DNA of 64,000 nucleotides from Bradyrhizobium erythrophlei (lineage in GTDB: Bacteria > Pseudomonadota > Alphaproteobacteria > Rhizobiales > Xanthobacteraceae). Shown here in pieces: positions 15,755 to 24,872 of this stretch. Position 1 is the stretch's first letter. Each line of letters starts with the position of its first letter. A program made the position numbers and the translations under genes. The DNA is taken from the NCBI RefSeq assembly GCF_900129505.1, contig NZ_LT670818.1, forward strand, positions 3,505,001-3,569,000, given 5' to 3'. Below the pieces are notes generated by a model that had not been told where the DNA came from, made no database searches, and saw only the letters and a program-made list of their open reading frames with translations.

Positions 15755-16455
15755 GTGCCATTATCCTGTTCATGGCTGGAATAGCGGTAATTGCGGGATG
15801 GTGGCTCTCGCAGCAAGGGCTGGCAGCCAAGCCCTGGCTGGAGGAAGGAGTAGCCGCCGATTTGCGCGAGCATAGCACTTCATTCCTGCCGCCGGCGAAG
15901 ATCGGACTGGGAGTGTTTCTCGCTGTCGTCGGCTCGTTGTTCGCACTCTTCATCAGCGCTTACTCCATGCGCATGAACATGGTGGACTGGCGGGCGCTGC
16001 CCGTGCCCCGGTTGCTGTGGTTTAACACGGGAGTCCTGGTCTTGAGCAGTGTCGCGCTGCAATCGGCATACGTGGCCGCGCGCCGGGACGACATCGACGG
16101 CGTCATCGTCGGCCTGTGCGCAGGAGGAGCATTCGCCGTTACATTCCTGATCGGGCAGCTCCTGGCGTGGCGCGAGCTGAGCGCTGCGGGGTATTTCTTG
16201 GCCTCCAATCCAGCCAATTCATTTTTCTACCTGATCACTGCGGTACATGGGCTGCATCTGATGGGCGGCCTGGTGGCCCTGGGCAGAACGACTGCCAAGG
16301 TGTGGCATGGCGTCGCGGTGACCCAGGTGCGCCTGAGCGTGGAACTCTGCGCTATCTACTGGCATTTCCTGCTGTTGGTCTGGCTGGTCTTACTCGGTCT
16401 GCTGACAGGCTGGACGGACGATTTCGTCGACATCTGTCGCCAATTGCTCAGCTAG
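15751..16455 (+). CDS. coxO: cytochrome c oxidase subunit III-like protein
   Basis: A 234-residue membrane protein of the subunit III family, with about six helices and the conserved stretch FFYLITAVHGLHLMGGLVAL followed by VELCAIYWHFLLLVWLVL, which carries the typical HGLH and YWHF motifs. Translation is coupled to coxN by an ATGA overlap. Subunit III stabilises the oxidase and its proton uptake. In this cluster a second subunit III-type gene follows directly, as in coxMNOP. Confidence 0.88.
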   Translation: MSAIILFMAGIAVIAGWWLSQQGLAAKPWLEEGVAADLREHSTSFLPPAKIGLGVFLAVVGSLFALFISAYSMRMNMVDWRALPVPRLLWFNTGVLVLSSVALQSAYVAARRDDIDGVIVGLCAGGAFAVTFLIGQLLAWRELSAAGYFLASNPANSFFYLITAVHGLHLMGGLVALGRTTAKVWHGVAVTQVRLSVELCAIYWHFLLLVWLVLLGLLTGWTDDFVDICRQLLS

Positions 16456-16470
16456 CGAGGCAGAGACCAA

Positions 16471-17193
16471 ATGGCAGAGACTGCGCTGACAAACACCGGA
16501 GAATCGGCTGCGCGGATTGCTGGCTGGCGAGGCATCGCCGCCGACTGGTCCTCGGATCAGCGCGCCTTCAAGAATGTTTCCTGGGGGAAGGCCATGATGT
16601 GGATCTTCCTCCTGAGCGACACCTTCATCTTCAGCTGCTTCCTGCTGTCGTACATGACGGCGCGAATGTCCACTACCGTGCCGTGGCCCAACCCCAGCGA
16701 AGTCTTCGCCCTCACGATCGGAGACAAGAAAATCCCGCTCATCCTGATCGCCATCATGACCTTCATCTTGATCAGCAGCAGCGGGACGATGGCGATGGCC
16801 GTCAATTTCGGTTACCGCCGTGATCGTGCGAAAACGGCGGCCTTGATGTTGGCAACAGCGGCATTCGGCGCAACGTTCGTCGGAATGCAAGCCTTCGAAT
16901 GGACCAAGCTGATCATGGAGGGCGTCCGGCCCTGGGGCAATCCCTGGGGTGCGGCGCAGTTTGGGTCGAGCTTTTTCATGATCACCGGCTTCCACGGCAC
17001 CCACGTGACGATCGGCGTGATCTTCCTGGTCGCCATTGCGCGAAAGGTCTGGCGGGGAGACTTCGATGTCGAAAGGCGCGGTTTCTTCACGAGCCGGAAG
17101 GGGCATTACGAGATCGTTGAAATCACCGGCCTGTACTGGCACTTCGTCGATCTTGTGTGGGTGTTCATCTTTGCACTTTTTTATCTCTGGTGA
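16471..17193 (+). CDS. coxP: cytochrome c oxidase subunit III family protein
   Basis: A 240-residue subunit III relative with helices near residues 42-62, 88-108, 118-138, 163-185 and 212-238. The family motifs appear as MITGFHGTHVTIGVIFL and TGLYWHFVDLVWVFIFALFYL. It lies 15 bases after coxO. Two subunit III-like genes side by side could encode parts that both enter the complex, or one may serve assembly. Confidence 0.88.
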   Translation: MAETALTNTGESAARIAGWRGIAADWSSDQRAFKNVSWGKAMMWIFLLSDTFIFSCFLLSYMTARMSTTVPWPNPSEVFALTIGDKKIPLILIAIMTFILISSSGTMAMAVNFGYRRDRAKTAALMLATAAFGATFVGMQAFEWTKLIMEGVRPWGNPWGAAQFGSSFFMITGFHGTHVTIGVIFLVAIARKVWRGDFDVERRGFFTSRKGHYEIVEITGLYWHFVDLVWVFIFALFYLW

Positions 17194-17202
17194 GGTCGCC
17201 GC

Positions 17203-17604
17203 ATGACAAACGTAGCGCTACCCTTGGAAGGACACCAACATTCGCTGCAGGCCCACGCGCAAGACGCAGTGGCATCAGGAACCACGCACACAAAGGGCCA
17301 GCAGCATCCGATCAAGCTTTACCTCGTGGTCTGGGGATGGTTGTTCGTTCTCAGCACCTGCTCCTATCTCGTCGACTACTTTGGCCTCCATGGCTATCTC
17401 AGATGGTCGTTGATCCTGCTGTTCATGGTGTTGAAGGCTGGCCTGATCGTCGCCGTCTTCATGCACATGGCCTGGGAGCGGCTGGCCCTGGCCTACGCCA
17501 TCCTGCTGCCGCCGGTGCTGGTGTTGGTGTTTGTGGCGATCATGGTGTTCGAATCCGACTACACGCATCTCCTCCGGGTCATATTTTTCGCGCCAACGGC
17601 TTAG
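17203..17604 (+). CDS. cytochrome c oxidase subunit IV family protein
   Basis: A 133-residue protein with a His-rich polar N-terminus (GHQHSLQAHAQ) and three membrane helices near residues 40-60, 67-88 and 96-117. The middle stretch MVLKAGLIVAVFMHMAWERL is the typical motif of bacterial subunit IV (CtaF/CyoD-like). It follows coxP by ten bases in the same operon and is expected to stabilise the oxidase. Confidence 0.85.
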   Translation: MTNVALPLEGHQHSLQAHAQDAVASGTTHTKGQQHPIKLYLVVWGWLFVLSTCSYLVDYFGLHGYLRWSLILLFMVLKAGLIVAVFMHMAWERLALAYAILLPPVLVLVFVAIMVFESDYTHLLRVIFFAPTA

Positions 17605-17652
17605 ATACATTGCTTCGTACCAGTAGTGCCTCGTACCAGAAGGAGGGCAGTT

Positions 17653-17946
17653 ATGACCACATACGTCATGCTCGCAAATTGGACCGACCAGGGCGCGCTG
17701 AAAGTCAAGGACTCGCCGCGTCGTCTGGACGCGGCCAAGAAAGCCCTCAAAGATATGAGTGGCGAGTTCAAGCACTTTTTCCTCACCATGGGCGACTATG
17801 ACATCGTCGCGATCTACGAAGCGCCGGACGATGCGGTGGCGGCACGTTTCAACCTGCAGCTGGGCATGCTGGGAAACGTCCGGACGCGCACGCTGAAAGC
17901 ATTTCCTGAAGCAGCTTATCGGGAAATCATTAGCTCGCTGGGCTAG
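17653..17946 (+). CDS. GYD domain protein
   Basis: A 97-residue ferredoxin-like-fold protein with the name-giving GDYDIVAIYEAPDD motif near residues 46-60 and TTYVMLANWTDQG at the N-terminus. AGGAGGG precedes the ATG at 17653. GYD proteins are small cytoplasmic proteins of unknown function, distantly like dimeric alpha/beta barrel monooxygenases. Placement at the end of an oxidase operon is notable but does not show a role. Confidence 0.88.
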   Translation: MTTYVMLANWTDQGALKVKDSPRRLDAAKKALKDMSGEFKHFFLTMGDYDIVAIYEAPDDAVAARFNLQLGMLGNVRTRTLKAFPEAAYREIISSLG

Positions 17947-18124
17947 TCGACCAACGGTGTGCTCAGGAAGAGCCACGGACTTTTCAGATCTGGTTTGCAC
18001 GTGATCTTTCAGGGCGATTGAATCGTTACGCAGCCGATTGGCGAAATGGTCACTGCCGTTTGCGCCGGTGTATTCCTTCGGCAATGGAGACAGTCGAATG
18101 CGCAGTCCCGTTCTCCCGCTCGGA

Positions 18125-18262
18125 GCCGGAATTTTCTCAACCGTCCCTGGGAAGGCCAAGATACCCGGCATCAAGCTGGCCTTTCCAGGCTTGAAATATC
18201 CGAAGCAAATCGACGATATCGTAGCCTATTTCAAGCAGCTCGATTCTACGGGAAAGAAGGCG
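18125..18262 (+). pseudogene. cytochrome c remnant (C-terminal part only)
   Basis: One frame reads GAGIFSTVPGKAKIPGIKLAFPGLKYPKQ and then [17 protein letters not shown], which is the C-terminal third of a class I cytochrome c (the usual form is GTKMAFPGLKxPxxRxDVIAYLK). The Met that would bind heme is Leu here, the CxxCH site and the N-terminal two thirds are missing, and the frame has no proper start. It is therefore a dead gene. Its place between the oxidase operon and heme O synthase suggests that the cluster once carried its own cytochrome c. Confidence 0.75.
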
Positions 18263-18407
18263 GGGATTGTTCCTGCCGGAAGAAAGCTCGCGAAGATGCA
18301 GCAGCGGTGCAGTCGGGGAAACCGGGCCTGCCGCCTTCTGGAGATTGCCTGACAAGAGAATTCTGCAACCGATGGCTTTTTTGAGTACCGGCCTGAAAGG
18401 CGTCACC

Positions 18408-19319
18408 ATGCAAATCAATCGTTCAATTCTCCTTCGCGAAAGCTACGCCAACATCGGGGACTATGTTGCGCTGACGAAACCACGCGTTATGTCGCTGGTC
18501 ATCTTTACCGCACTAGTCGGTCTCATCGTCGCACCAGGCGGTATCGATCCGTTCGCCGGTGTAATTGCTCTTCTTTGCATAGCTGCCGGAGCTGGAGCCG
18601 CAGGTGCGCTCAATATGTGGTACGACGCCGACATCGATGCGGTGATGGCGCGTACCGCCATGCGTCCAATTCCCAGCGGCCGCGTATCGCGCCGGGAAGC
18701 ATTGGTTTTCGGACTTATGCTTGGCGTGTGTGCCATTCTGGCCCTCGGCACTTTGCTGAACATGGCCGCGGCTGCGCTGCTTGCTTTCACAATTTTCTTC
18801 TACGTCGTCGTCTACACGATGTGGCTCAAACGCCGAACGCCGCAAAATATCGTCATTGGCGGTGCGGCTGGTGCACTGCCTCCGGTGATCGGCTGGGTTG
18901 CGGCCGCCGGAAATGTCGGGCTCGAACCGCTTGTCCTCTTCCTGATCATCTTCCTTTGGACGCCACCCCACTTCTGGGCACTGTCGCTCAATCTTGCCGG
19001 AGAATATGCTCGCGCCGGTGTGCCGATGTTGCCGGTCGTAGCCGGCAGGGCCGAAACTAAGCGCCAAATTCTTCTCTACAGCGTTCTTCTGGTTCCGATC
19101 TCACTGATGCCCTGGGCACTGGGGTTCGCGGGAGCCCTCTATGGCGCGGCTGCGGCGATGCTTGGAGCGATCATGATTTTTCTCTCATGGCAACTACGTC
19201 GGAGCAATGACGGAGAAAGGCGGCCTGCTCGTCGCCTGTTCGTGTTTTCGATGCTCTATCTGGTCCTTCTTTTTGGTGTGCTGCTGCTGAATACCGCCCC
19301 CTACGCTCAGTCCCACTAA
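18408..19319 (+). CDS. ctaB: protoheme IX farnesyltransferase (heme O synthase)
   Basis: A 303-residue UbiA-family membrane enzyme that adds the farnesyl group to heme B to make heme O for the oxidase. The first prenyl-binding motif is [19 protein letters not shown] near residues 68-86 and the second is the loop around [12 protein letters not shown] and [13 protein letters not shown]. About nine membrane helices are present. The ATG at 18408 fits the family N-terminus ([13 protein letters not shown]); an upstream in-frame ATG at 18372 is possible. Confidence 0.95.
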   Translation: MQINRSILLRESYANIGDYVALTKPRVMSLVIFTALVGLIVAPGGIDPFAGVIALLCIAAGAGAAGALNMWYDADIDAVMARTAMRPIPSGRVSRREALVFGLMLGVCAILALGTLLNMAAAALLAFTIFFYVVVYTMWLKRRTPQNIVIGGAAGALPPVIGWVAAAGNVGLEPLVLFLIIFLWTPPHFWALSLNLAGEYARAGVPMLPVVAGRAETKRQILLYSVLLVPISLMPWALGFAGALYGAAAAMLGAIMIFLSWQLRRSNDGERRPARRLFVFSMLYLVLLFGVLLLNTAPYAQSH

Positions 19320-19389
19320 AGCGTGGTGACAGGGGAGAGGTGAAGCGGGGCGTGCCGCGTTCGGCTGCTATCGTTTCGAGAACCCGTTT

Positions 19390-20379
19390 CTACCGCGCGC
19401 AGTCGACGATGACGGTGCCGAGCTTGTCGCCTTTTTCAACCGCGAGATGCGCTTGCGCCGTCTCGGCGAGCGGAAACTGCGCGGCGATGTTGTGGATGCG
19501 CGGTCCGGCCGCGAGCCATTTGGTGATTTCGCCCTGGGCCTCGGCAAGCAGCGGTGGCGGCAGCGCGAACAGCACCAACGGCCGCAAAGCGATACATTTT
19601 TCCATCAGTACGCGCATCGGAATGGTCGGCGCGCGGTTGCCGTTGGTGGCGTAGACCGCGATCGCCGAATTGATCGCCATGACCTTCAGCGTGGTGGCGA
19701 TGTTGCCGCCAAAATCGACATCGACGACGCGGTCGACGCCGCGCTGTTCGGTGAACGTCATGATTTTGTCGACGACATCCTCGGTCCTGTAATTGAGCAC
19801 CAGATCGGCGCCGGCGAGACGTGCTTCCATATCCTTCATCGGCGAACTGACGGTGGCGATCACGCGTGCGCCGCCCGCCTTCGCCAGTTGCACGGCGTAG
19901 TGGCCGACCGCGCCGGCCCCGCCCGTGACGAGCACGGTTTGGCCCGCGATTGGTCCGTCGCCGAACAGGCAGCACCAGGCGGTCATGCAGGGAATCCCGA
20001 GCGTGGCGCCGGCCGCGAACGAGACGTCGTCGGGCAGCGGCGTCACCAGATAGTCGGCCAGCGCGATATATTCGGCCGCGGTGCCGAAGGCACGGCCGTT
20101 GCGCTGGCCGTTGAACAGCCAGACCCTTTGGCCGACCTCGAACCGCGTCACGCCGCTGCCGACCTGATCGATGACACCGGCGCCGTCGCTGTCGGGGATC
20201 ACGCGCGGAAATTCCAGCGGGCGATAGCTGCCGGCGCGGCGGCCGACATCGGCGGGATTGACGCCGGAAGCCTCGAGCCGGACGCGAACTTCGCCCGGTC
20301 CGGCCTCCGGCGCCGGCATCTCGCCGAACGTCAGGACGTCGGGTGCCGCGCCCGTGCGCTCGTACCAGACCGCCTTCAC
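19390..20379 (-). CDS. NADPH:quinone reductase-like zinc-free oxidoreductase
   Basis: A 329-residue medium-chain dehydrogenase of the quinone-oxidoreductase group. The N-terminal GroES-like part ends near residue 120, and the nucleotide-binding loop VLVTGGAGAVGHYAVQLAK lies around residues 147-165. Zinc-binding cysteines and histidines of alcohol dehydrogenases are absent. The start is a GTG at 20379 whose last bases overlap the stop of the upstream SDR gene (GTGA), so the two are translationally coupled. It probably reduces a quinone or an enone with NADPH. Confidence 0.88.
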   Translation of the reverse strand: MKAVWYERTGAAPDVLTFGEMPAPEAGPGEVRVRLEASGVNPADVGRRAGSYRPLEFPRVIPDSDGAGVIDQVGSGVTRFEVGQRVWLFNGQRNGRAFGTAAEYIALADYLVTPLPDDVSFAAGATLGIPCMTAWCCLFGDGPIAGQTVLVTGGAGAVGHYAVQLAKAGGARVIATVSSPMKDMEARLAGADLVLNYRTEDVVDKIMTFTEQRGVDRVVDVDFGGNIATTLKVMAINSAIAVYATNGNRAPTIPMRVLMEKCIALRPLVLFALPPPLLAEAQGEITKWLAAGPRIHNIAAQFPLAETAQAHLAVEKGDKLGTVIVDCAR

Positions 20380-21161
20380 ATCGTGCCCGGAAATGCGCCG
20401 CCATCGAGCAGGATGTTCTGCCCGGTGATGAAACCCGCCTTGGCGCCGCACAGGAACGCGCAGGCGAGCCCAAATTCCTCCGGGTCGCCGAAGCGCCCGG
20501 CCGGATTGAGCCTGGCGCGTTCCGCAAGCAATTGATCGACGGTTATGCCGCGCTTTTCCGCGTCCACCTTCGCCACCGGACCGCGCAGGCGGTCGGTGTC
20601 GAACGGACCCGGCAGCAGGGCGTTGATGGTGACGTTGTTGATCACGGTCTTGCGCGCGACGCCGGCGACAAAGCCGGTGAGGCCGGAGCGCGCGCCGTTG
20701 GAGAGCCCCAGCACCTCGATTGGCGCCTTCACGGCGGCGGAGGTGATATTGACGATGCGGCCAAACTTGCGGGCCATCATGCCGTCCACCGTCGCCCTGA
20801 TCAGTTCGATCGGGGTGAGCATGTTGGCGTCGAGCGCCTTGATCCAGTCGTCGCGGGTCCAGTTGCGGAAATCGCCGGGCGGCGGGCCGCCGGCATTGTT
20901 GACCAGGATATCCGGATCCGGGCAGGCCTTCAGCACGGCTTCACGCCCCGCAGGGGTGGTGATGTCGCCGGCGACCTCGGTCACGGTGACGCCGGGATTG
21001 GCTTTGCGGATGTCGGCGGCCGTTTTCGCCAGCGCCTCGGCGCCGCGCGCGGTCACCGTGACATGCACGCCTTCGTTGGCCAGCGCCATCGCGCAGGCGC
21101 GTCCCAGGCCCTTCGACGATGCGCAGACGATCGCGCGGCGGCCTTTGATCCCAAGATCCAC
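20376..21161 (-). CDS. short-chain dehydrogenase/reductase with altered catalytic motif
   Basis: A 261-residue SDR. The nucleotide-binding part is CASSKGLGRA (residues 13-22), the NNAGG motif is at 88-92, and the catalytic Ser is S141 in NITSAAVK. Where the YxxxK motif should stand, the sequence is SNGAR (S154 to R158), so both the catalytic Tyr and Lys are replaced. A divergent subgroup of SDRs shows the same SNGARSGL pattern, so this is not simply a mutation. It is coupled to the quinone reductase downstream by a four-base overlap. Catalysis may use another residue, or the protein may bind without reduction. Confidence 0.85.
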   Translation of the reverse strand: MDLGIKGRRAIVCASSKGLGRACAMALANEGVHVTVTARGAEALAKTAADIRKANPGVTVTEVAGDITTPAGREAVLKACPDPDILVNNAGGPPPGDFRNWTRDDWIKALDANMLTPIELIRATVDGMMARKFGRIVNITSAAVKAPIEVLGLSNGARSGLTGFVAGVARKTVINNVTINALLPGPFDTDRLRGPVAKVDAEKRGITVDQLLAERARLNPAGRFGDPEEFGLACAFLCGAKAGFITGQNILLDGGAFPGTM

Positions 21162-21320
21162 TGTTTCACTCCCGTTATGTCAGGTGATTGTTGAAGTCTG
21201 ATTGTTGAAGTCCGATCCCGTCATTCTAGCCAACCCGGGCCGCCCTGATAAGAGACCTCGCTATATCCTAAATGCATATCAGGGAGAGCGGCCCGGCGTC
21301 CGCGGCAAGCGTCCGAGGCT

Positions 21321-21842
21321 TTATATTTGCCGGTCTTTTTTCAGCCGATCGATCGTGGCCGCGACCTCCGGCGGCAGCGAGCGAACGCCGGTTTGGCCGG
21401 CCACCGACAACAGCGGCCGCAGCCTGGAGCCTGCGAGGTAGGAGGGCTGGCGATCCGCTGGAACCACCTGATTGAAGATCATGATCAGCGTGACGGCGAC
21501 GAGGCCGACCCGCACCGCTCCGAGCACGGCGCCGGCGAGACGATCGCCGATGCCGGCGCCGGGTCCGATGGTTTCGTCGAGCACCATGCACATCAGTTTG
21601 CCGAGCACGATGCCGGCCGCGAGGAAAATGCCGAACAACAGCGGCCAGTTCTGCGATACCGGCGCGTCGCCTTGCCCGATGGCCGGCGCGACCAATGACA
21701 TCGCCCAAATAGCGATCGGCATCGCGATGAGATAAGCGAGGATGGTGGCGGCGCTGCGCAGCAGGCCGGAATTAAAGCCGAGGACGGCGGCGATGACCAA
21801 GGCGAGATAGACGACGGCGTCGAAACTGTTCATGAAGGACAC
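21321..21842 (-). CDS. CvpA family membrane protein
   Basis: A 173-residue protein with four hydrophobic segments near residues 10-28, 31-52, 67-85 and 103-122, and the family pattern DAVVYLALVIAAVLGFNSGLLRS with GIGDRLAGAVLGAVRVGLV. CvpA-like proteins are inner membrane proteins known from colicin V production and envelope homeostasis. An alternative start lies three codons downstream. It is divergent from the SDR gene at 21948. Confidence 0.82.
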   Translation of the reverse strand: MSFMNSFDAVVYLALVIAAVLGFNSGLLRSAATILAYLIAMPIAIWAMSLVAPAIGQGDAPVSQNWPLLFGIFLAAGIVLGKLMCMVLDETIGPGAGIGDRLAGAVLGAVRVGLVAVTLIMIFNQVVPADRQPSYLAGSRLRPLLSVAGQTGVRSLPPEVAATIDRLKKDRQI

Positions 21843-21947
21843 TTCTGCTGCCGTGTTTCCTGTATCCGGGTTTGGTCAACGAAACCGGTTTGCGATCGCT
21901 ACAATCGTCTGTATCAAGGAACGCGTGCCAATCTGGCGGAGCTGGTC

Positions 21948-22709
21948 ATGTCGGGTTTATTCGACGTCAGTAAAGAAATTATCCTGATCACCGGCGCCTC
22001 GCAGGGGCTGGGGCGGCAGTTCGCGCGGGTGCTTTCCGGCCATGGCGCGGCTGTCGTGCTGGCGGCACGGCAGACCGCCAAGCTGAAGATTCTGGAGGAC
22101 GAAATCCGGGCGAAGGGCGGCCGCGCGGCCGCGGTGCAGATGGACGTCACGGATATCGGATCGATCGGCAAGGCCATCGACAGCGCCGAAGCAGCGCTCG
22201 GTCCGGTCAGCGTGCTCGTCAACAATGCCGGCATCGCCATCGAAAAGCTCGCGGTCGATCAGACCGAGGCGGACTGGGATTCCGTCATCAACGCCAATCT
22301 CAAGGGCGGCTATTTCCTGGCCACCGAAATGGCGCGGCGGATGATCGCGCGCAATCAGGAAGGCAATATCGTCAATATCGCCTCCGTGCTCGGCTCCGGC
22401 GTGATGAAGTTCCTGTCGCCCTACACGATCTCCAAGGCGGGCATCATCCAGGCCACCAAGGTGATGGCGCTGGAACTTGCCGGCAACCGCATCCGCGTCA
22501 ATGCGTTGGCGCCGGGCTACATCGATACCGAGATGAACCATGATTTCTGGTCGACACCGGCGGGCGAGAAACTGGCCAAACGGATTCCGCAGCGGCGCGT
22601 TGGCGCCGAATCTGATCTCGACGGCGCCATCATGCTGCTGGCTTCGAACGCCTCGCGCTACATGACCGGCAGCGTCGTGACGGTGGATGGCGGGTTCTTG
22701 CTGACGTGA
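21948..22709 (+). CDS. short-chain dehydrogenase/reductase
   Basis: A 253-residue classical SDR. TGASQGLGRQ is the cofactor loop, NNAGIA is the structural motif, and the catalytic set is N, S (NIASVLGS), and YTISK, followed by NRIRVNALAPGYIDTEMN. The C-terminal YMTGSVVTVDGGFLL matches the 3-oxoacyl-reductase-like subgroup. GGAG precedes the ATG at 21948. Substrate unknown. Unlike the SDR at 20376, its active site is intact. Confidence 0.92.
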   Translation: MSGLFDVSKEIILITGASQGLGRQFARVLSGHGAAVVLAARQTAKLKILEDEIRAKGGRAAAVQMDVTDIGSIGKAIDSAEAALGPVSVLVNNAGIAIEKLAVDQTEADWDSVINANLKGGYFLATEMARRMIARNQEGNIVNIASVLGSGVMKFLSPYTISKAGIIQATKVMALELAGNRIRVNALAPGYIDTEMNHDFWSTPAGEKLAKRIPQRRVGAESDLDGAIMLLASNASRYMTGSVVTVDGGFLLT

Positions 22710-22730
22710 GGCGGTAAAGATTCTCTCCAC

Positions 22731-22748
22731 GTCATTGCGAGCGCAGCG
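22731..22748. repeat. truncated copy of the GTCATTGCGAG repeat
   Basis: GTCATTGCGAGCGCAGCG resembles one end of the repeat family seen in full at 7728-7842. It sits in the 79-base gap between the convergent SDR and aldehyde dehydrogenase genes. Confidence 0.45.
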
Positions 22749-22788
22749 GGTTTTAAATCCGCTCTGGTCTTTCTGGAAATTCCGACGG

Positions 22789-24222
22789 TTACGACAGAAA
22801 CCGCAGCAGCTTTTCCATCCGCGCGATCTTCGCGCCGTAGGGCGGATAGAGATCGGCGAGCCGGTTGAACGGCGAGCGATAGAACACCGGCTTCAGCTTG
22901 CTCAAGCTGTCAAACCCCCATTGGCCGTGATAGGCGCCGGTGCCGGAGGCGCCGACGCCGCCCATCGGCTGGTTGATCTGTGCAAAGTGGAACAGGCAGT
23001 CGTTGACGGTGACGCCGCCGGAGACGGTCCGCGCCAGCACCTCGTCGCGTGCCGCATCGTCCTTGCCGAACCAGTACAGCGCCAGCGGCCGGTCATGCCT
23101 GTTGATATAGGCGACCGGCTCCGCGGCGTCCTTGTAGCCGATCACGGGCAATAGCGGTCCGAAGATTTCCTCCTGCATGACCGCCATGTCGGGGCTCGCG
23201 CCGACGACGATGGTCGGCGGGAACTTGCGCTGCGATTTCCAGGCGGGATCGCTCGCTTTTGCCGGCTGCATGATCCGCGCGCCCTTGGCGGCGGCGTCCG
23301 CCACCAGGCCTTCGAGCCGCGCATAATGCCGGTCGGAAACCACCGAGGTGTAATCCCTGTTGTCGGGAGTGGTGCCGAACATCGTCTGCATGCTGGCCTG
23401 CACTTTTTCCGCGAAATCCTGCACCTGCGCCTCCGGCACCAGCGCATAATCCGGCGCGATGCAGGTCTGCCCGGCATTGAGCAGTTTTCCGTAGGCGATA
23501 CGCGCCGCGGCTTCCGCCAGATCCGCGGAGCGGTCGACGATGGCGGGCGACTTGCCGCCGAGCTCGAGCGTGATCGGCGTCAAATTTCGGCCTGCGGCCT
23601 CCGCGACGAGACGGCCAACGCGGGTCGAGCCGGTGAAGATCAGATGATCGAACGGCAGCGAGGCAAAGGTCTTCGCGATCTCCTCATCGACGCCGGTCAC
23701 GACCATTTCGGAAGCGTCGAATTTGGCCGAGATCACCTCTTTCAAGAGCGCGGAGAAACGCGGCACCAGCTCACTCGGCTTGATCATCACGCGGTTGCCC
23801 GCGGCGATCGCGCCTACCGCCGGCGCCAGCGTCAGCTGCAGCGGATAGTTCCAGGGCGCGATGATGCCGACGACGCCGAGCGGCTGCGGGATCAGGCGAT
23901 TCCTGGCGGGCATGAATTGCAGCGCGGTGGCGATGCGCCGCGGCGCCATCCATTTTTTCAGGTGCCTGGCGGTGTGCTTGATTTCGCCGAGCACGAATAT
24001 CTGTTCCGCGAACAGGGTCTCGGTGGCACAGCGATGGCCGAAGTCCGCCGAGATCGCCGCTTCGAAGCGGGCCTCGTTGTCGGCGACGACGGCGCGCAGC
24101 CGCGCCAGCCTGTCGAGCCGCTGCTTCAGCGTCGCCGCCGGTTCGCTGCGCGACAGCTCGAACAGGTGGTGAAAGGTGTCATCCAGGGCGCTCTGGCCCG
24201 GGCTTTTCAATGGCTGGTCCAT
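22789..24222 (-). CDS. calB: coniferyl aldehyde dehydrogenase family protein
   Basis: A 477-residue NAD(P)-dependent aldehyde dehydrogenase. The general base is E220 in LELGGKSP and the nucleophile is C254 in GQTCIAPDY. The cofactor loop FTGSTRVG lies at 196-203 and the N-site as PWNYP. The GQTCIAPDY wording and the lack of the longer N-terminus place it in the coniferyl aldehyde dehydrogenase-like class 3 group, which oxidises long-chain or aromatic aldehydes. The natural aldehyde is not certain. Confidence 0.88.
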   Translation of the reverse strand: MDQPLKSPGQSALDDTFHHLFELSRSEPAATLKQRLDRLARLRAVVADNEARFEAAISADFGHRCATETLFAEQIFVLGEIKHTARHLKKWMAPRRIATALQFMPARNRLIPQPLGVVGIIAPWNYPLQLTLAPAVGAIAAGNRVMIKPSELVPRFSALLKEVISAKFDASEMVVTGVDEEIAKTFASLPFDHLIFTGSTRVGRLVAEAAGRNLTPITLELGGKSPAIVDRSADLAEAAARIAYGKLLNAGQTCIAPDYALVPEAQVQDFAEKVQASMQTMFGTTPDNRDYTSVVSDRHYARLEGLVADAAAKGARIMQPAKASDPAWKSQRKFPPTIVVGASPDMAVMQEEIFGPLLPVIGYKDAAEPVAYINRHDRPLALYWFGKDDAARDEVLARTVSGGVTVNDCLFHFAQINQPMGGVGASGTGAYHGQWGFDSLSKLKPVFYRSPFNRLADLYPPYGAKIARMEKLLRFLS

Positions 24223-24589
24223 GGCGTGTTCCTCGGCGGTTTCTCGGGCGTGTTCCCGGTGGCTCTGACCCGGTTCTTTCTCGTTTCCTTCCCGTTTCCT
24301 TGGCTGGAAAGCTGGGCTTTTGCGCTGGCTCTGGCAAGAGCGCTCTCGCAGGACCGGTTTTCGACGAAAAAGCCGGATTCAGCGGATTTTTGCCGTCATA
24401 AAATCCTCAAAAGTCGTCTCGCGGCCCTTTCCAAAGCGGGTCAGCGTTGGTACATACCCCTCGCGCCCCCACGGCATTCGCTAAGGGGGTAGCCTTCTCA
24501 GGAAGCCTCCGGACGGAATAGCCGCGCTCCGCGCGTTGGCCAAAGACGTTTCGGCACCCGGTTTTTCGGCAAGGCGTGCAACGGTTTAT
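24223..24589. other. 367-base intergenic region before the tRNA
   Basis: No credible gene is seen. The first 80 bases contain imperfect short repeats around CGTGTTCC and GGTTTCTCG. The tRNA promoter must lie in the last 100 bases; TTGGCC near 24537 is a possible -35 box but no clear -10 box was found. Confidence 0.35.
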
Positions 24590-24666
<77 letters not shown>

Positions 24667-24677
24667 AGATCGGCACT

Positions 24678-24713
24678 AAAAACCCAGCAATCTCAATTGA
24701 TTGCTGGGTTTTT
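24678..24713 (+). terminator. strong intrinsic terminator after tRNA
   Basis: A perfect 15-base-pair stem (AAAAACCCAGCAATC at 24678-24692 pairing with GATTGCTGGGTTTTT at 24699-24713) closes a six-base loop, and a run of T ends the second arm. It stands 11 bases after the tRNA end. Confidence 0.9.
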
Positions 24714-24872
24714 GTCTTCAGGGTCGAGCCGTCGCCCCAACAAAATCAATGACTTGGTTTGGTAGGTTCAAATCAGGCACTGGCCGCTGTGGTGGTCACG
24801 GTTACGGCGGTCGCGTTGACGATGCTGTTTGGGTTTCCGATTCTTACTTCGTCCGAAAAGCGGCGTTTCCAG

